Below, in pieces: positions 50,977 to 59,542 of a stretch of 64,000 nt of DNA (the first letter of the stretch is position 1; the number at the start of each line of letters is the position of its first letter). Source of the stretch: Kutzneria buriramensis (GTDB taxonomy: Bacteria; Actinomycetota; Actinomycetes; Mycobacteriales; Pseudonocardiaceae). A program made the translations under genes and the position numbers. The stretch covers positions 62,001 to 126,000 of the forward strand of contig NZ_QUNO01000022.1 of NCBI RefSeq assembly GCF_003387475.1, in the 5' to 3' direction. The notes beneath the pieces were generated by a model. That model had not been told where the DNA came from. It saw only the letters and a program-made list of their open reading frames with translations, and searched no databases.

Positions 50977-52125
50977 TCAGCCTTGCGGCGGTCGGGGACG
51001 CCGAAGACCCGCTACACGCCGGACCTGGGCGCGCCGAGGGCGTAGGTGCGTGTCCCGGGGCTGGTTCAGGTTGCTTTCCAGCCGCCGGCGCAGCGCGCCC
51101 ATCTCCTCGACCTGCTGGCGAAGTTGGCTGAGTTCTCCCGTTTTCTGCCCCAACTCGCGGTTCACCTCGCCGAGTTGCTCCCGCGTCGAAGTCAGTTGGC
51201 CGGTGAGGGACTCGACCTGTTCGGTGAGCTGACGGATCGTCTCAGCCTGCGCGGCTGTAGTGGCGTTGGCTTGAGCCAGTTGCTCGTTCCGCTCCGCAAG
51301 TTGTGGCTCCAAGGCCTCCATCTGCCCGCGCAACTCGCTGGCCTGCGCGGTCAACTGGTCCAGCTCACCGGTCTTCTCGCCCAGGGCTCGGTTCGCGAGT
51401 GCGAGTTGCTCGTTCACCTCGGCCAGGTTGGTCCGCGCCGACTCCAACTCGTCTGACAGGCGCCGTTCGCGCTGCTCGGCTTGGGTGCGGTAGTCCCGTG
51501 CGGATTCTCGCGTCGAAGTCAGTTGGCCGGTGAGGGACTCGACCTGTTCGGTGAGCTGACGGATCGTCTCAGCCTGCGCGGCTGTAGTGGCGTTGGCTTG
51601 AGCCAGTTGCTCGTTCCGCTCCGCAAGTTGTGGCTCCAAGGCCTCCATCTGCCCGCGCAACTCGCTGGCCTGCGCTGATAGGTCCGCGACTTGCGACCGC
51701 AGCCTGATTGCTTCGTCCTCGGCGTCCTCTGCGGCTTCCCACGCCGCGGCGTTGTCGTTGTCCAGTTGGACCACACGGGCCTGAGCTGTGCTGGCCTGCA
51801 ATCGGGCCTCGGCCAGCTGCGCAGCTACAGCGTCCGGTTGCATCGCGAGGAACCCATCACGCGCCTGACGGGCGGTGGCGAGGGTGTCGCCGGCGAGCCG
51901 AACAAGGCGATCGATCGGCCAGCCCTCGTCGGTGCGGTCGACAGAAGAGCTGGACGTCGACGAGCTGGAGGCCCGTGTTGCGTTGTGGAACGACGTCCGA
52001 CACTCGGCCGAACAGAAGCGCCGCGCGCGGCCCTGCAACTTCTTGCCATCTTCCCGCTCTTGCCGCGGCGGGATGGGTCCTCCACAGCGCTGGCACGTTC
52101 CTGGCGACGGGCTCTCTTCGGGCAT
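50977..52125 (-). CDS. Zinc-finger coiled-coil protein with internal duplication
   Basis: A 382-aa protein, ATG 52125. The N-terminus has CQRCGGPIPPRQ...RRFCSAECRTSFHN, a zinc finger. A Ser-rich linker and DRLVRLAGDTLATARQARDGFLAMQPDAVAAQL lead into a long coiled coil. The block beginning RGQMEALEPQLAERNEQLAQ is repeated exactly. The tail is Arg-rich. It is related to the shorter protein at 23410-23868. Plasmid-borne DNA-binding coiled-coil proteins (KfrA-type) are a functional analogy only. Confidence 0.75.
   Translation of the reverse strand: MPEESPSPGTCQRCGGPIPPRQEREDGKKLQGRARRFCSAECRTSFHNATRASSSSTSSSSVDRTDEGWPIDRLVRLAGDTLATARQARDGFLAMQPDAVAAQLAEARLQASTAQARVVQLDNDNAAAWEAAEDAEDEAIRLRSQVADLSAQASELRGQMEALEPQLAERNEQLAQANATTAAQAETIRQLTEQVESLTGQLTSTRESARDYRTQAEQRERRLSDELESARTNLAEVNEQLALANRALGEKTGELDQLTAQASELRGQMEALEPQLAERNEQLAQANATTAAQAETIRQLTEQVESLTGQLTSTREQLGEVNRELGQKTGELSQLRQQVEEMGALRRRLESNLNQPRDTHLRPRRAQVRRVAGLRRPRPPQG
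51182..51675. repeat. Two exact 167-bp direct repeats within the coiled-coil gene
   Basis: 51182-51348 and 51509-51675 are identical, offset by 327 bp (109 codons), so the frame is kept. Sequence identity at the DNA level points to a recent duplication or conversion. Confidence 0.85.
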
Positions 52126-52532
52126 ACGGCAAGCATATCAAATCATGTCCAGATGAAATGAAATGATTTGAAATGGCTTGCGCGGAGCTGACCAAGCGCG
52201 GTGCAGTGCGCCGGTGGGGCGGGTTCTTACTGGAGGGCGGGCGGGCTGGAGTCACGCCTGTGCCCGAAGGCGCCGAGGTCGTCTCGGGGAGCCGGTCGAG
52301 GGGCGTCGCACCCAAACGTCGGCCGTCACCGGCTTGGAACTGGGCACAGAAGGGCGGATGCGCTGCTGGCGGGGCGACTACTTCGCCATCGGCCGCGTGT
52401 CCGGTCAGCACTACATCCAGTCGCCGAGGCCCGGCGACCCCGTCTACGCGACTAGCCGACATGCCGGCCCACCCTGCTCGACCGAACTGCCGACGCTACG
52501 TGCTGCCGACCTGTTCGAGGGGCACGGGCCTC
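52126..52532. other. Gene-free stretch with a small AT-rich dyad
   Basis: No convincing coding frame. An AT-rich patch upstream of the coiled-coil gene holds aaatcat (52141-52147) and atgattt (52164-52170), arms of a likely promoter or operator for that minus-strand gene. The remainder to the recombinase stop shows nothing recognised. Confidence 0.4.
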
Positions 52533-53717
52533 TCAGGTCGCTTCCGCCCCCGCGACGACGGCGCCGAACGGTGTTGGATGGGCCCCGCCACCGCCCTCGA
52601 CGTACACCTGGGACGTGGCCCGGTTGCGGTGCCGCAGAAGCCGCGTGATCTCGAACCAGCTCAAGCCGGCGTCTTCGGCGTCGGAAGGCAACCCCCTGCG
52701 CAGCGAATGCGCGCCGAGATCGGCGACGGCTTCGGGCTCGAGGCCGGCAGCCTCCGCAGTCGCTTTGACCAAGCGCCACAGGTGTTGGGCGGTGAGCCGG
52801 CTCGACCGGACGGTCCCGTGTGCCGTGACGGGGTAGAACGCCGGCACGTGCGCCTCGGGGAAGTGCGCAGCTCCGACAAGATGACGCATCCCGATGGCGT
52901 CCAGCCACGCCAACACTGCGGTGACGGGGCACAGGTCCGGCTGGTGCGGGGTGCGCTCGAGGACTGCGGTGAACCCGCGGCCCTCCTGGTCGCCCTTGGA
53001 CGACCGGATGTCCAGCTCCAACCCGACTGCGGTGACCCGGATGTCCGGGAGGTTGAGCGCCACCACCTCCGCCCGCCGCAGCGCGGCCGCGTAGGTGGTC
53101 AGAATCAGCGCGCGGTCTCGCAGAAGCGCGATCGGGTGCCGCAGACGGCCCTTGTCGTTGGGCAGCTCCAGCGCTTTCAACAGAGTGATCGCCAACTGCA
53201 ACCGTGCGGCGGCCTTGCCGCGGGGGCGGTGCTTGAGCTTGCGGCGGATGCCGCGCTGGATCCGCCGCATCGGGAGGTTGGCGGTGGGGGAGGGCAGGCC
53301 ATGCTCGGCATGGGCATGCGCGATGGCCGCGATCCGGCCGTCGACCGTGGACGGCTTCCAGTCGCTGGGTTCCACGTACGCGCCGAGGTAGAGGGCGATC
53401 ACCTCGGGCTCGGCGGGCAGCGGGGTGAAGCCGAACCGCGCGCACCACGCCGTGAAGTGCCGCCAGCCCGTCTCGTAAGAGGCCCGAGTGGACTCGGCCA
53501 GCGCGGCGTCGTAGAACCCCTCGGCCTGCGCCAGCGCGAACGCGAGCTCCGCGACCCGTTCAGGGTCGGACACCGTGGACCTCGCCACGAACGACCGCAG
53601 GTCGAGCACCGGGCTCGGCGTCGCGCCGGCACGGTCATCGACGAGGACACCGTCGAGGACGACCGGCGCGGAGTCGTCGACGGCGACCAGCTCGTGGGGC
53701 GGCGGCACAGCAGTCAT
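52533..53717 (-). CDS. Tyrosine recombinase/integrase
   Basis: A 394-aa protein read from ATG 53717 (ATG 53726 is nearly as good). The N-terminal SAM-like domain (RVAELAFALAQAEGFYDAALAESTRASYETGWRHFTAWCARFG) precedes a catalytic domain. This has AALRRAEVVALNLPDI (Arg I), a Lys in the beta hairpin (IRSSKGDQEG), AHSLRRG (HxxR), a His in LLRHRN and nucleophile Tyr in TSQVYVEGG. All active-site elements are present. It could integrate or resolve the element; no adjacent tRNA or att core was found. Confidence 0.88.
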   Translation of the reverse strand: MTAVPPPHELVAVDDSAPVVLDGVLVDDRAGATPSPVLDLRSFVARSTVSDPERVAELAFALAQAEGFYDAALAESTRASYETGWRHFTAWCARFGFTPLPAEPEVIALYLGAYVEPSDWKPSTVDGRIAAIAHAHAEHGLPSPTANLPMRRIQRGIRRKLKHRPRGKAAARLQLAITLLKALELPNDKGRLRHPIALLRDRALILTTYAAALRRAEVVALNLPDIRVTAVGLELDIRSSKGDQEGRGFTAVLERTPHQPDLCPVTAVLAWLDAIGMRHLVGAAHFPEAHVPAFYPVTAHGTVRSSRLTAQHLWRLVKATAEAAGLEPEAVADLGAHSLRRGLPSDAEDAGLSWFEITRLLRHRNRATSQVYVEGGGGAHPTPFGAVVAGAEAT

Positions 53718-53786
53718 GGCCCCCTGCATACCCCATACCCCCGACAGTTCGAGATCACGGCCCCCATCAGCACAAAACGCACCCGC

Positions 53787-53817
53787 GCGTGACGAAACCT
53801 GCAGGCGTGACGAAACC
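53787..53817. repeat. Short direct repeat upstream of the recombinase
   Basis: gcgtgacgaaacc occurs at 53787-53799 and again at 53805-53817, a spacing of 18 bp. It lies about 70 nt upstream of the recombinase start and could be a binding site for the recombinase or a regulator. Confidence 0.4.
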
Positions 53818-53956
53818 GTGTGGATCACGGAGCGCGGTCCGGACAGAGCGGTGCCCCGGGTTGCGTGCGAGGCAGAGGCAGCTCCCGGGGCGTACCCGAT
53901 CATCGTAGGCGGCGTCGAGGCGCAACTGGTGGAACCGGACGCGGGCGAGTCGTCGG

Positions 53957-55186
53957 TCAGGGCGTGCGCGATCGAGGCGTTCGAGCACCGCCGCGACGCC
54001 GGGGGACGGGCGGCGCGTCGAACTGGGCGAGCAGATCCGCCAGCTCCCGCAGCGCCGGTCCGGGCACCTCGGGGCGGACGTCGTCGTCCCGGGCGGCTCC
54101 GTGCAGCTGGCGGCGCAACCGCCGCTCCCTCCAGGTCCGCTCCGCGACCTCCGGCACCGCGGCCACCAACGTCCGGGCGACCTCCGTGGTCGTTAGCAGA
54201 CGCGGCAAGCTGTCCGAGTCCCGCTCGTCCAGCTCAAGCCAGTGCAGGTGCGGAAACACCTCGCGGTGCTGGGCGACGTCGTTGCCCAGCGCGCGCACCT
54301 CGGTGACGACCTGTGCGCATGCTCGTGTCCACGCCTGGCGATGGGCGTGGAACCAGACCAGCGGCGCCAGGTCCGCGTTGAACTCGGCGGCCGGCCACCT
54401 CTTGCTCAGCGTCGAGGCTGATTTGCCCAGCATCATGCTGAGCCGGTACAGCGGCGTGCCTTCGGCGACGCTCATCAGCGCCTGGCGGCGCTGGCGTTCG
54501 TTGACGGCCTCGGCGAGAACGTGGTGGACAGCTTCGGCGATCAACACCTGCGCCCGCGGGTCGGAGCTGCGCGGGCTCCGGCCGGCCAACTCGCTCATCA
54601 GCGTGTCGACGAGTCCTCGAACTCGACCTTGGGTGTCTTCGGAGAGTGCGGAGGAGACCTCCAACAGCGGTTCCACCACAGACGCCGCCACGGGCGCGTC
54701 GACGCGTTCGTGCTGGTCGAGCACATACTCCATCCGCAGGCCGCGCACGCCAATTTTGGCGATGTGCTTGACGACGTTGTACCCGCTGGCGTTCGGCCCG
54801 CCGCAGGAGGCGAAGACGTAGTCCACCAGGGCCCACACCGGGTCGTCGTGGGCGATGTCGTCGGGAAAGCCGGTCTTCGTGAAGGCGGTGTCGATCGACC
54901 ACGGCCCCGCGTCGTCGTCGTGGGTGGCCTGGTGGATCCACGCGGCGACCAGGTGTCGGTCGTCGCTGGTGCGCTTGTATCCGATGGTGAAGTCGAGCCC
55001 GGGTACCTTCCTGGCCAGCGGTTCGGCGACCGCGCGCATGGCCTCCCTCGTCGGGCCGTTGCGCCACTCCAGATACCACTCGGTGCTGCGGCCCTTGGAG
55101 TCGTACCCGGCCTCGGTCCGCACCCCGGTCTTCTTCTCGACCCGGGCCGCCAGCCTGCGCGCCAAGGTGCCCTTGCTCGATGCCAT
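53957..55186 (-). CDS. Unknown protein, possible replication or DNA-binding role
   Basis: A 409-aa protein from ATG 55186, preceded by ggggtgg; GTG codons at 55189 and 55192 are alternatives. It begins ASSKGTLARRLAARVEKKTGV and has YRLSMMLGKSASTLSKRWPAAEF (helix-turn-helix-like) in the middle. A Trp/Arg-rich helical region follows (EVAERTWRERRLRRQLHGAARDDD). No family recognised. A 10-bp dyad lies directly upstream, so expression is probably autoregulated or repressed. Confidence 0.55.
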   Translation of the reverse strand: MASSKGTLARRLAARVEKKTGVRTEAGYDSKGRSTEWYLEWRNGPTREAMRAVAEPLARKVPGLDFTIGYKRTSDDRHLVAAWIHQATHDDDAGPWSIDTAFTKTGFPDDIAHDDPVWALVDYVFASCGGPNASGYNVVKHIAKIGVRGLRMEYVLDQHERVDAPVAASVVEPLLEVSSALSEDTQGRVRGLVDTLMSELAGRSPRSSDPRAQVLIAEAVHHVLAEAVNERQRRQALMSVAEGTPLYRLSMMLGKSASTLSKRWPAAEFNADLAPLVWFHAHRQAWTRACAQVVTEVRALGNDVAQHREVFPHLHWLELDERDSDSLPRLLTTTEVARTLVAAVPEVAERTWRERRLRRQLHGAARDDDVRPEVPGPALRELADLLAQFDAPPVPRRRGGARTPRSRTP

Positions 55187-55197
55187 CACCACCCCAA

Positions 55198-55224
55198 AGC
55201 ATTGTGATTTGAATTCACAATGCT
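55198..55224. promoter_or_regulatory. Palindromic operator upstream of the unknown gene
   Basis: Perfect 10-bp arms agcattgtga (55198-55207) and tcacaatgct (55215-55224) surround tttgaat, 12 nt before the start codon at 55186. The site is AT-rich against the GC-rich background. Confidence 0.7.
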
Positions 55225-55355
55225 ACTACCAGCGTCAGCCCTCCCGCGGAATCAGCCGACTCTCGCCTGCGGCGTCACGTCACTGACCCGGGTTACGTCA
55301 CCAGGTGTCAGCAGATGGTTGTCACCGGATGTCAGCGGATCCGGGCGCCGCCGGC

Positions 55356-56264
55356 CTATGCGATGGCTCGCCACACCACCGAACGGTCACCAGACCGCAA
55401 CGACCGCACCCGGCGCTGCAGTTCCTCAGCGGCTGACGGCTTGGTCGGGGCCAAGCGGATGTAGCTGGCCAGCGCGTGCAACTCGGTGAGATCACGCAGC
55501 AGCGGCCACCGGGGCCAGCTGGTCAGGTCGTAGCCGTAGGCGCTGAACAGCCTCATCCGCTGGTGTTCAGGGGTGTGGAAGTGGTCCGGGAGGCCGGAGA
55601 CCAGGTCCAATTCGCGCGGCCCGATGCAGGTCTGGTCCCAGTCGATCAAGGTCCAGCCGGACGCCAGGGGCACGAGGTTCTCGTCGTGGGCGTCGCCGTG
55701 TACGACGCCACGTCCCAGCGGGAACTCCGTCGCGGTGAAGTCGGTGACGACGTCGTCGACGCGGCGACGCAGCCACACCCGGTCGTCCGCGCTCAGCGCT
55801 GGCGCGGCGCGATCGTCGTCCATCGTGAGGGCCTCGGTCAGGCGGTGCAGCGGCCGAAACTCCGGCACGGCGAACGGCGGCGGCTCCAGCGCGTGCAGCC
55901 CCCGCAGCAACTGGCCGACGACCTCCGGGCCAGGCCGCTGGCCGTCGGGGTCGTGGAAAGGCCAGAGCGTCGCGACCACACCGGCGGCAACGACTGGCTG
56001 GTCACCAGGGATCGGAGGAAGAGCGAGGCCAGGAGCTCGCTCGGCCAGCCAGCGGCAGACCGCGACCGAGGTGCGCGCGCGGTCGCGGCGCAGCGGCGTG
56101 TCCGGGGCGAGGCGCGCCACCACGCCGGCCTCGGGCAGCCGGTACACCGCGTTCGACCGGTGATGCAGCAGCACCGCGCCGGCAGGAGTGACGCCGGCGA
56201 GAGCGCAGACCTCCGGCAGCGCGGCCGATTCGAGCTGGAGTTCTGGGCGTGGAGTAGCGGTCAC
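55356..56264 (-). CDS. Aminoglycoside phosphotransferase (APH)-like kinase
   Basis: A 302-aa protein, GTG 56264. The APH fold is shown by VVHGDAHDENLV (HGDxxxxN catalytic loop) and TLIDWDQTCIGPRELDL (metal-binding DxD-like). The N-terminal lobe has NAVYRLPEAGVVARLA. Members phosphorylate aminoglycosides, macrolides or unrelated small molecules, so resistance cannot be claimed. It is 4 nt downstream of the XRE/TPR regulator gene and shares its operon. Confidence 0.82.
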   Translation of the reverse strand: MTATPRPELQLESAALPEVCALAGVTPAGAVLLHHRSNAVYRLPEAGVVARLAPDTPLRRDRARTSVAVCRWLAERAPGLALPPIPGDQPVVAAGVVATLWPFHDPDGQRPGPEVVGQLLRGLHALEPPPFAVPEFRPLHRLTEALTMDDDRAAPALSADDRVWLRRRVDDVVTDFTATEFPLGRGVVHGDAHDENLVPLASGWTLIDWDQTCIGPRELDLVSGLPDHFHTPEHQRMRLFSAYGYDLTSWPRWPLLRDLTELHALASYIRLAPTKPSAAEELQRRVRSLRSGDRSVVWRAIA

Positions 56265-56268
56265 GCGG

Positions 56269-57750
56269 TCAGGCTGCTTCCAGGGCCTTGTCGATTTCGG
56301 CCTGCAGGTCGAGGACGTCCGACCGATGTCCGACCCGGGCGGCGACGTCCTTCAACACCGCCAATCGCCGATATGCCCGCCTGGACTGCATGCCCGTGAT
56401 CGCCGAGACCGCGTCGCGGCCGACAGCGACGGCCGAGTCGATGTCGCCGGCGATGAACTTGGCGCCGGCCAGCCCGGCGAGGTTGACCGCCCTGCTGCGC
56501 GCATACGACGCGCCATAACCATCGACCGCGATCTGCAACTGCGTGATCGCCTCCGGCGCGAACGACGGGTCGTAGGAGGACAACAGCCACGAGCTGTGCC
56601 CCACCTGGGCGGCGATTTCCGCGCTGGTGACGTGGGCGGCCCACGGCGCCGCGCCGGTGGTGTCGGCATGCTCGTAGGTGGTGAGCGCCTCGTCCATCGC
56701 ACGGCGGCACAGCTCCGCCTCCCCGCGTGAGGCACGGACCCAGCCCAGGTTCGTGGCCACGTAACTGCGGGTGGTGTCGCACACCGGGTACCGGCTGGTC
56801 ACCGCGACCGCGTTCGCCAAGTTCACCAGGTCCAGGGCGGCCTTGTACTCGCGAAGATGCAGGCTCTGATGGGCCATGTCCAACAGCACCCCGACGCGCA
56901 GATCCATGCTCCGCGGATGCTCGGCAGCGGCCCTGGCCGCGCTCAGCGCCACCACCCACCACTGCTGCGCCGACTGGTGCTTCTCGCAGTCGTAGCAGAT
57001 CCACGCCACGATCGAGGCGAGGTCAGCCGTGGCCATCTGCAACCGCAGCTTGAGCGCCTCAGGACACGGCACCGATTTCAGCGCCAGCACACTGCGCAAC
57101 TGGGCGACGGCGGCCTCCCTGGCCAAACCCGCGCCGCGTTCGTAGTCCCACAGTCTGAACTGCTCGGTCATCGCCTCGATGGCGGCGATATCGGCCTGGC
57201 CGAGCTGACTTGGCAGGTCCGGGGACTGCGGATTCGGCAGGATCGCTTCCAGCCGCTCGAGTTCCGGCGGCACCGCCCCCGCGCCTAGCGCGATGACAGC
57301 CAAGGTGGATATGAAGCCGCGGCGCGTCAACAACATCCAGATCGCCTCCTCGTCATCCCCACGCACAACGCTACCGGGGACGCAGGAGGACAAGCCGATC
57401 GCTTCGGCTGGCACCCCTAGGGCCTGATAGATATCCATGACTCGTTCGACATCCCGGATCCGGTGCTTGCCGGCTTCGATCTCCGAGACGCGGCCCTGTG
57501 GGATGCCGAGGAGTTGCCCCAGCTTGGCCTGGCTGATCTGGGCCTCCCCACGCACAGCGGGGAACAGCGACTCGAGGTCGAACCGGGACACCGAAGCGCG
57601 CAGACCTGGCGCGGTGAAGAACTCGGGCTTGACCAAGGCCGCGCCGGACCGCAGCGCTGCGAGCGCACACGGATCACAGACACTGCTCGTGTGTCCTTGC
57701 CGAAGCACAGCACCACACGATTGGCACAGTGACGAGTCCCGTTCGAGCAT
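56269..57750 (-). CDS. XRE-family regulator with zinc finger and helical repeat domain
   Basis: A 493-aa protein; ATG 57750 with gggaagg 8 nt upstream. CQSCGAVLRQGHTSSVCDPC at residues about 9-28 is zinc-finger-like. The XRE domain is ISQAKLGQLLGIPQGRVSEIEAGKHRIRDVERVMDIYQAL. LLTRRGFISTLAVIALGAGAV in the middle looks like a twin-arginine signal but is internal. The rest is TPR-like helical repeats. The plan recurs in actinobacterial regulators. It is likely to control the APH-like kinase and possibly the divergent operon at 58027. Confidence 0.8.
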   Translation of the reverse strand: MLERDSSLCQSCGAVLRQGHTSSVCDPCALAALRSGAALVKPEFFTAPGLRASVSRFDLESLFPAVRGEAQISQAKLGQLLGIPQGRVSEIEAGKHRIRDVERVMDIYQALGVPAEAIGLSSCVPGSVVRGDDEEAIWMLLTRRGFISTLAVIALGAGAVPPELERLEAILPNPQSPDLPSQLGQADIAAIEAMTEQFRLWDYERGAGLAREAAVAQLRSVLALKSVPCPEALKLRLQMATADLASIVAWICYDCEKHQSAQQWWVVALSAARAAAEHPRSMDLRVGVLLDMAHQSLHLREYKAALDLVNLANAVAVTSRYPVCDTTRSYVATNLGWVRASRGEAELCRRAMDEALTTYEHADTTGAAPWAAHVTSAEIAAQVGHSSWLLSSYDPSFAPEAITQLQIAVDGYGASYARSRAVNLAGLAGAKFIAGDIDSAVAVGRDAVSAITGMQSRRAYRRLAVLKDVAARVGHRSDVLDLQAEIDKALEAA

Positions 57751-58026
57751 GACGTCAACCTTCCCGCGGCTGCTGAACAGCACAGGGTGAGCATGAGGCG
57801 CGGCCAGCATGCCGGAACACCCCGGAGGGGGTGTTGTCATGATCTTCGAGTTCACCCGAATGGCACCCCTTCCGGGGTATCCCCACGGGGATACCCCGAC
57901 GCGTAATTGTTTCCTTCCGGCGGGCTGGCCACGGTAGATGCGCTCACCCGCGGAGATGGTCGGCCTTGTCCACCCCGACCAGGGCCGACCGTCCCGCGCC
58001 ATCCGCGAATCGAGCCGGAGATTGTC

Positions 58027-58368
58027 GTGCCTCTCGCGTCTTTCCACGCGCGTCTGCGCTGTGCCCGGATCACCCGCCGTGCGCACCGCGTGCAGGCGGC
58101 GCGCGCCGTCGAGTCGGCCATCGAGAAGCTGATCGAGCGTCGGCAGGCCGCCGCCGGCGGGGTGGCCGTAGGCGACGGCCGCGCCCTGAGCCAGCAGAAC
58201 GTCGACCTGGTCGACGAGCTCAACCAACACCGCGTTGACCACCGCGGCCACTGCCGCACCTGCCGTGACGTCTGGGGCGCACCAGTGGCGGCGCCGTGCG
58301 TTCCGCTGAGCGAGTTGGTGGCCACGCTGGCGGGGGATCACCATGCCACGGCGGGTGCGGCAGCGTGA
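58027..58368 (+). CDS. Small zinc-site protein, first gene of the coupled operon
   Basis: A 113-aa protein; GTG 58027 was chosen with cggag upstream. Helical (RITRRAHRVQAARAVESAIEKLIERRQAA), then DHRGHCRTCRDVWGAPVAAPCVPL with CxxC and a further Cys. No family recognised. Its stop overlaps the next start (GTGA). Confidence 0.5.
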   Translation: MPLASFHARLRCARITRRAHRVQAARAVESAIEKLIERRQAAAGGVAVGDGRALSQQNVDLVDELNQHRVDHRGHCRTCRDVWGAPVAAPCVPLSELVATLAGDHHATAGAAA

Positions 58369-58799
58369 CCGTCACAACTGAGCGGGTCTGCTGGACCACG
58401 TCACCGGTCGAGCCGGACGACGTGCTGCGGCTGGACACGGTGTCGCCCCGCTACGCCGATCTGGCTGACCAGCGCCTCGCGCTGTACCTGACCGCCGAGG
58501 ACGAGGCTGAGGACGGCCGCAGGCTCCTGCCTGACCTGCGCCTGACCTGCCACACGCACCGGCGGTGGCTGCACGACTGCGTCAGTTCCCCGCTGCACGT
58601 CAATGCTTGGACCAGGTCGCGGTGGTGCCGGCCGTGTGAACAGGAACTGGAGGTTGCCGTCGACCACGTCGACGGCCGCGTCGCGGTCTCCTGCCCCGGC
58701 TGTGGGCGAGGGGCGGAAAACGTCGTCGACTACGTGCTCATCACCAACTGCGAGACGAGCCTGAGGCTTGCTCGCTCCCCGTGGCCGGTCCTGCCGTGA
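58365..58799 (+). CDS. Zinc-ribbon protein
   Basis: A 144-aa protein with GTG start inside the previous stop. It has LTCHTHRRWLHDCV, RWCRPCEQELEV and VSCPGCGRGAENV, giving a two-CxxC zinc ribbon. It is coupled to the next gene by GTGA. Function unknown; such proteins often accompany regulatory NTPases on actinobacterial elements. Confidence 0.55.
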   Translation: MTVTTERVCWTTSPVEPDDVLRLDTVSPRYADLADQRLALYLTAEDEAEDGRRLLPDLRLTCHTHRRWLHDCVSSPLHVNAWTRSRWCRPCEQELEVAVDHVDGRVAVSCPGCGRGAENVVDYVLITNCETSLRLARSPWPVLP

Positions 58800-59542
58800 C
58801 CCCTGCACGCGTGCTGATCACCGGGCCGACCGCGTCCGGCAAGTCCTCGCTGGCCCGCGCCGTCGCCGGGCAACTCGGGGCGAGCGTGATGACCGAGGAG
58901 ATGCCCCGGCCCGCCGGGCGAACCTCGGTGGAGGCGGACCAGCTCGCCGCGATCGAGGCCCTGCAGTTGCTGCGGACCAGCCCGGCGCCGGTAGTTGTCG
59001 AGCACCGGGCCCTGCACATGCAACTGGAACCGACCAACGACGCCTTCGTGGTTGCCCTGGAGGCGACCACGTCGATCCGCGTTGACCGCCTGGAGCACGT
59101 CGCTGAACTTCGGCAGACCACCTTCGCCGAACGCGACCTGCACGTCCGCAGCACCGACAGCGCGCGCCGGCAGGGCCTGCGCGCCGCCTTGGGGGTCGAC
59201 CTCAGCGCGCGCACCGCCCAGCTGTGGCGTTGCGACCTGATCCTCGCGTGCCCGGACCGCCAGACCTGCGCCGACCCGCACAACTGCAGGGCGCTCACCA
59301 CGCAGCTGGCCATGGCCGCGCTGGAGGTCTACCGGCACCACCTCGGGTCGGCCACCGTCACCCAAGCCCGGGATGCCGGCACGCGGCTGGCCGACCTGAT
59401 CCGCGTCCACCCAGGCCGCGTCCGGCGCTGCACGGCCGCGTTGACCGACCTCGCTGCGGGAGTGGGCCTGGACCGGTGGCGCAGCCGCGTCGTCGACGAC
59501 CTCAGCGGCACCGAGACAACCGAGGACGTGCAGCATGCCTGA
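58796..59542 (+). CDS. P-loop NTPase, nucleotide kinase-like
   Basis: A 248-aa protein, GTG 58796 overlapping the previous stop. VLITGPTASGKSSLARAVAGQLG is a clear Walker A (GPTASGKS, residues about 9-16). EMPRPAGRTSVEADQLAAIEALQ and VVVEHRALHMQL suit a small-molecule kinase fold. CPDRQTCADPHNC may bind metal. Substrate unknown. It overlaps the next gene by 8 nt. Confidence 0.75.
   Translation: MTPARVLITGPTASGKSSLARAVAGQLGASVMTEEMPRPAGRTSVEADQLAAIEALQLLRTSPAPVVVEHRALHMQLEPTNDAFVVALEATTSIRVDRLEHVAELRQTTFAERDLHVRSTDSARRQGLRAALGVDLSARTAQLWRCDLILACPDRQTCADPHNCRALTTQLAMAALEVYRHHLGSATVTQARDAGTRLADLIRVHPGRVRRCTAALTDLAAGVGLDRWRSRVVDDLSGTETTEDVQHA

Noticed and set aside
52173..53792. Plus-strand frame opposite the tyrosine recombinase
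   Set aside because: Low-complexity Arg/Gly/Pro translation; the minus frame has all recombinase active-site residues.
56269..57750. Twin-arginine signal inside the XRE regulator
   Set aside because: TRRGFISTLAVIALGAGAV lies mid-protein after a DNA-binding domain, so export is unlikely. It is probably a hydrophobic helix or a relic of fusion.
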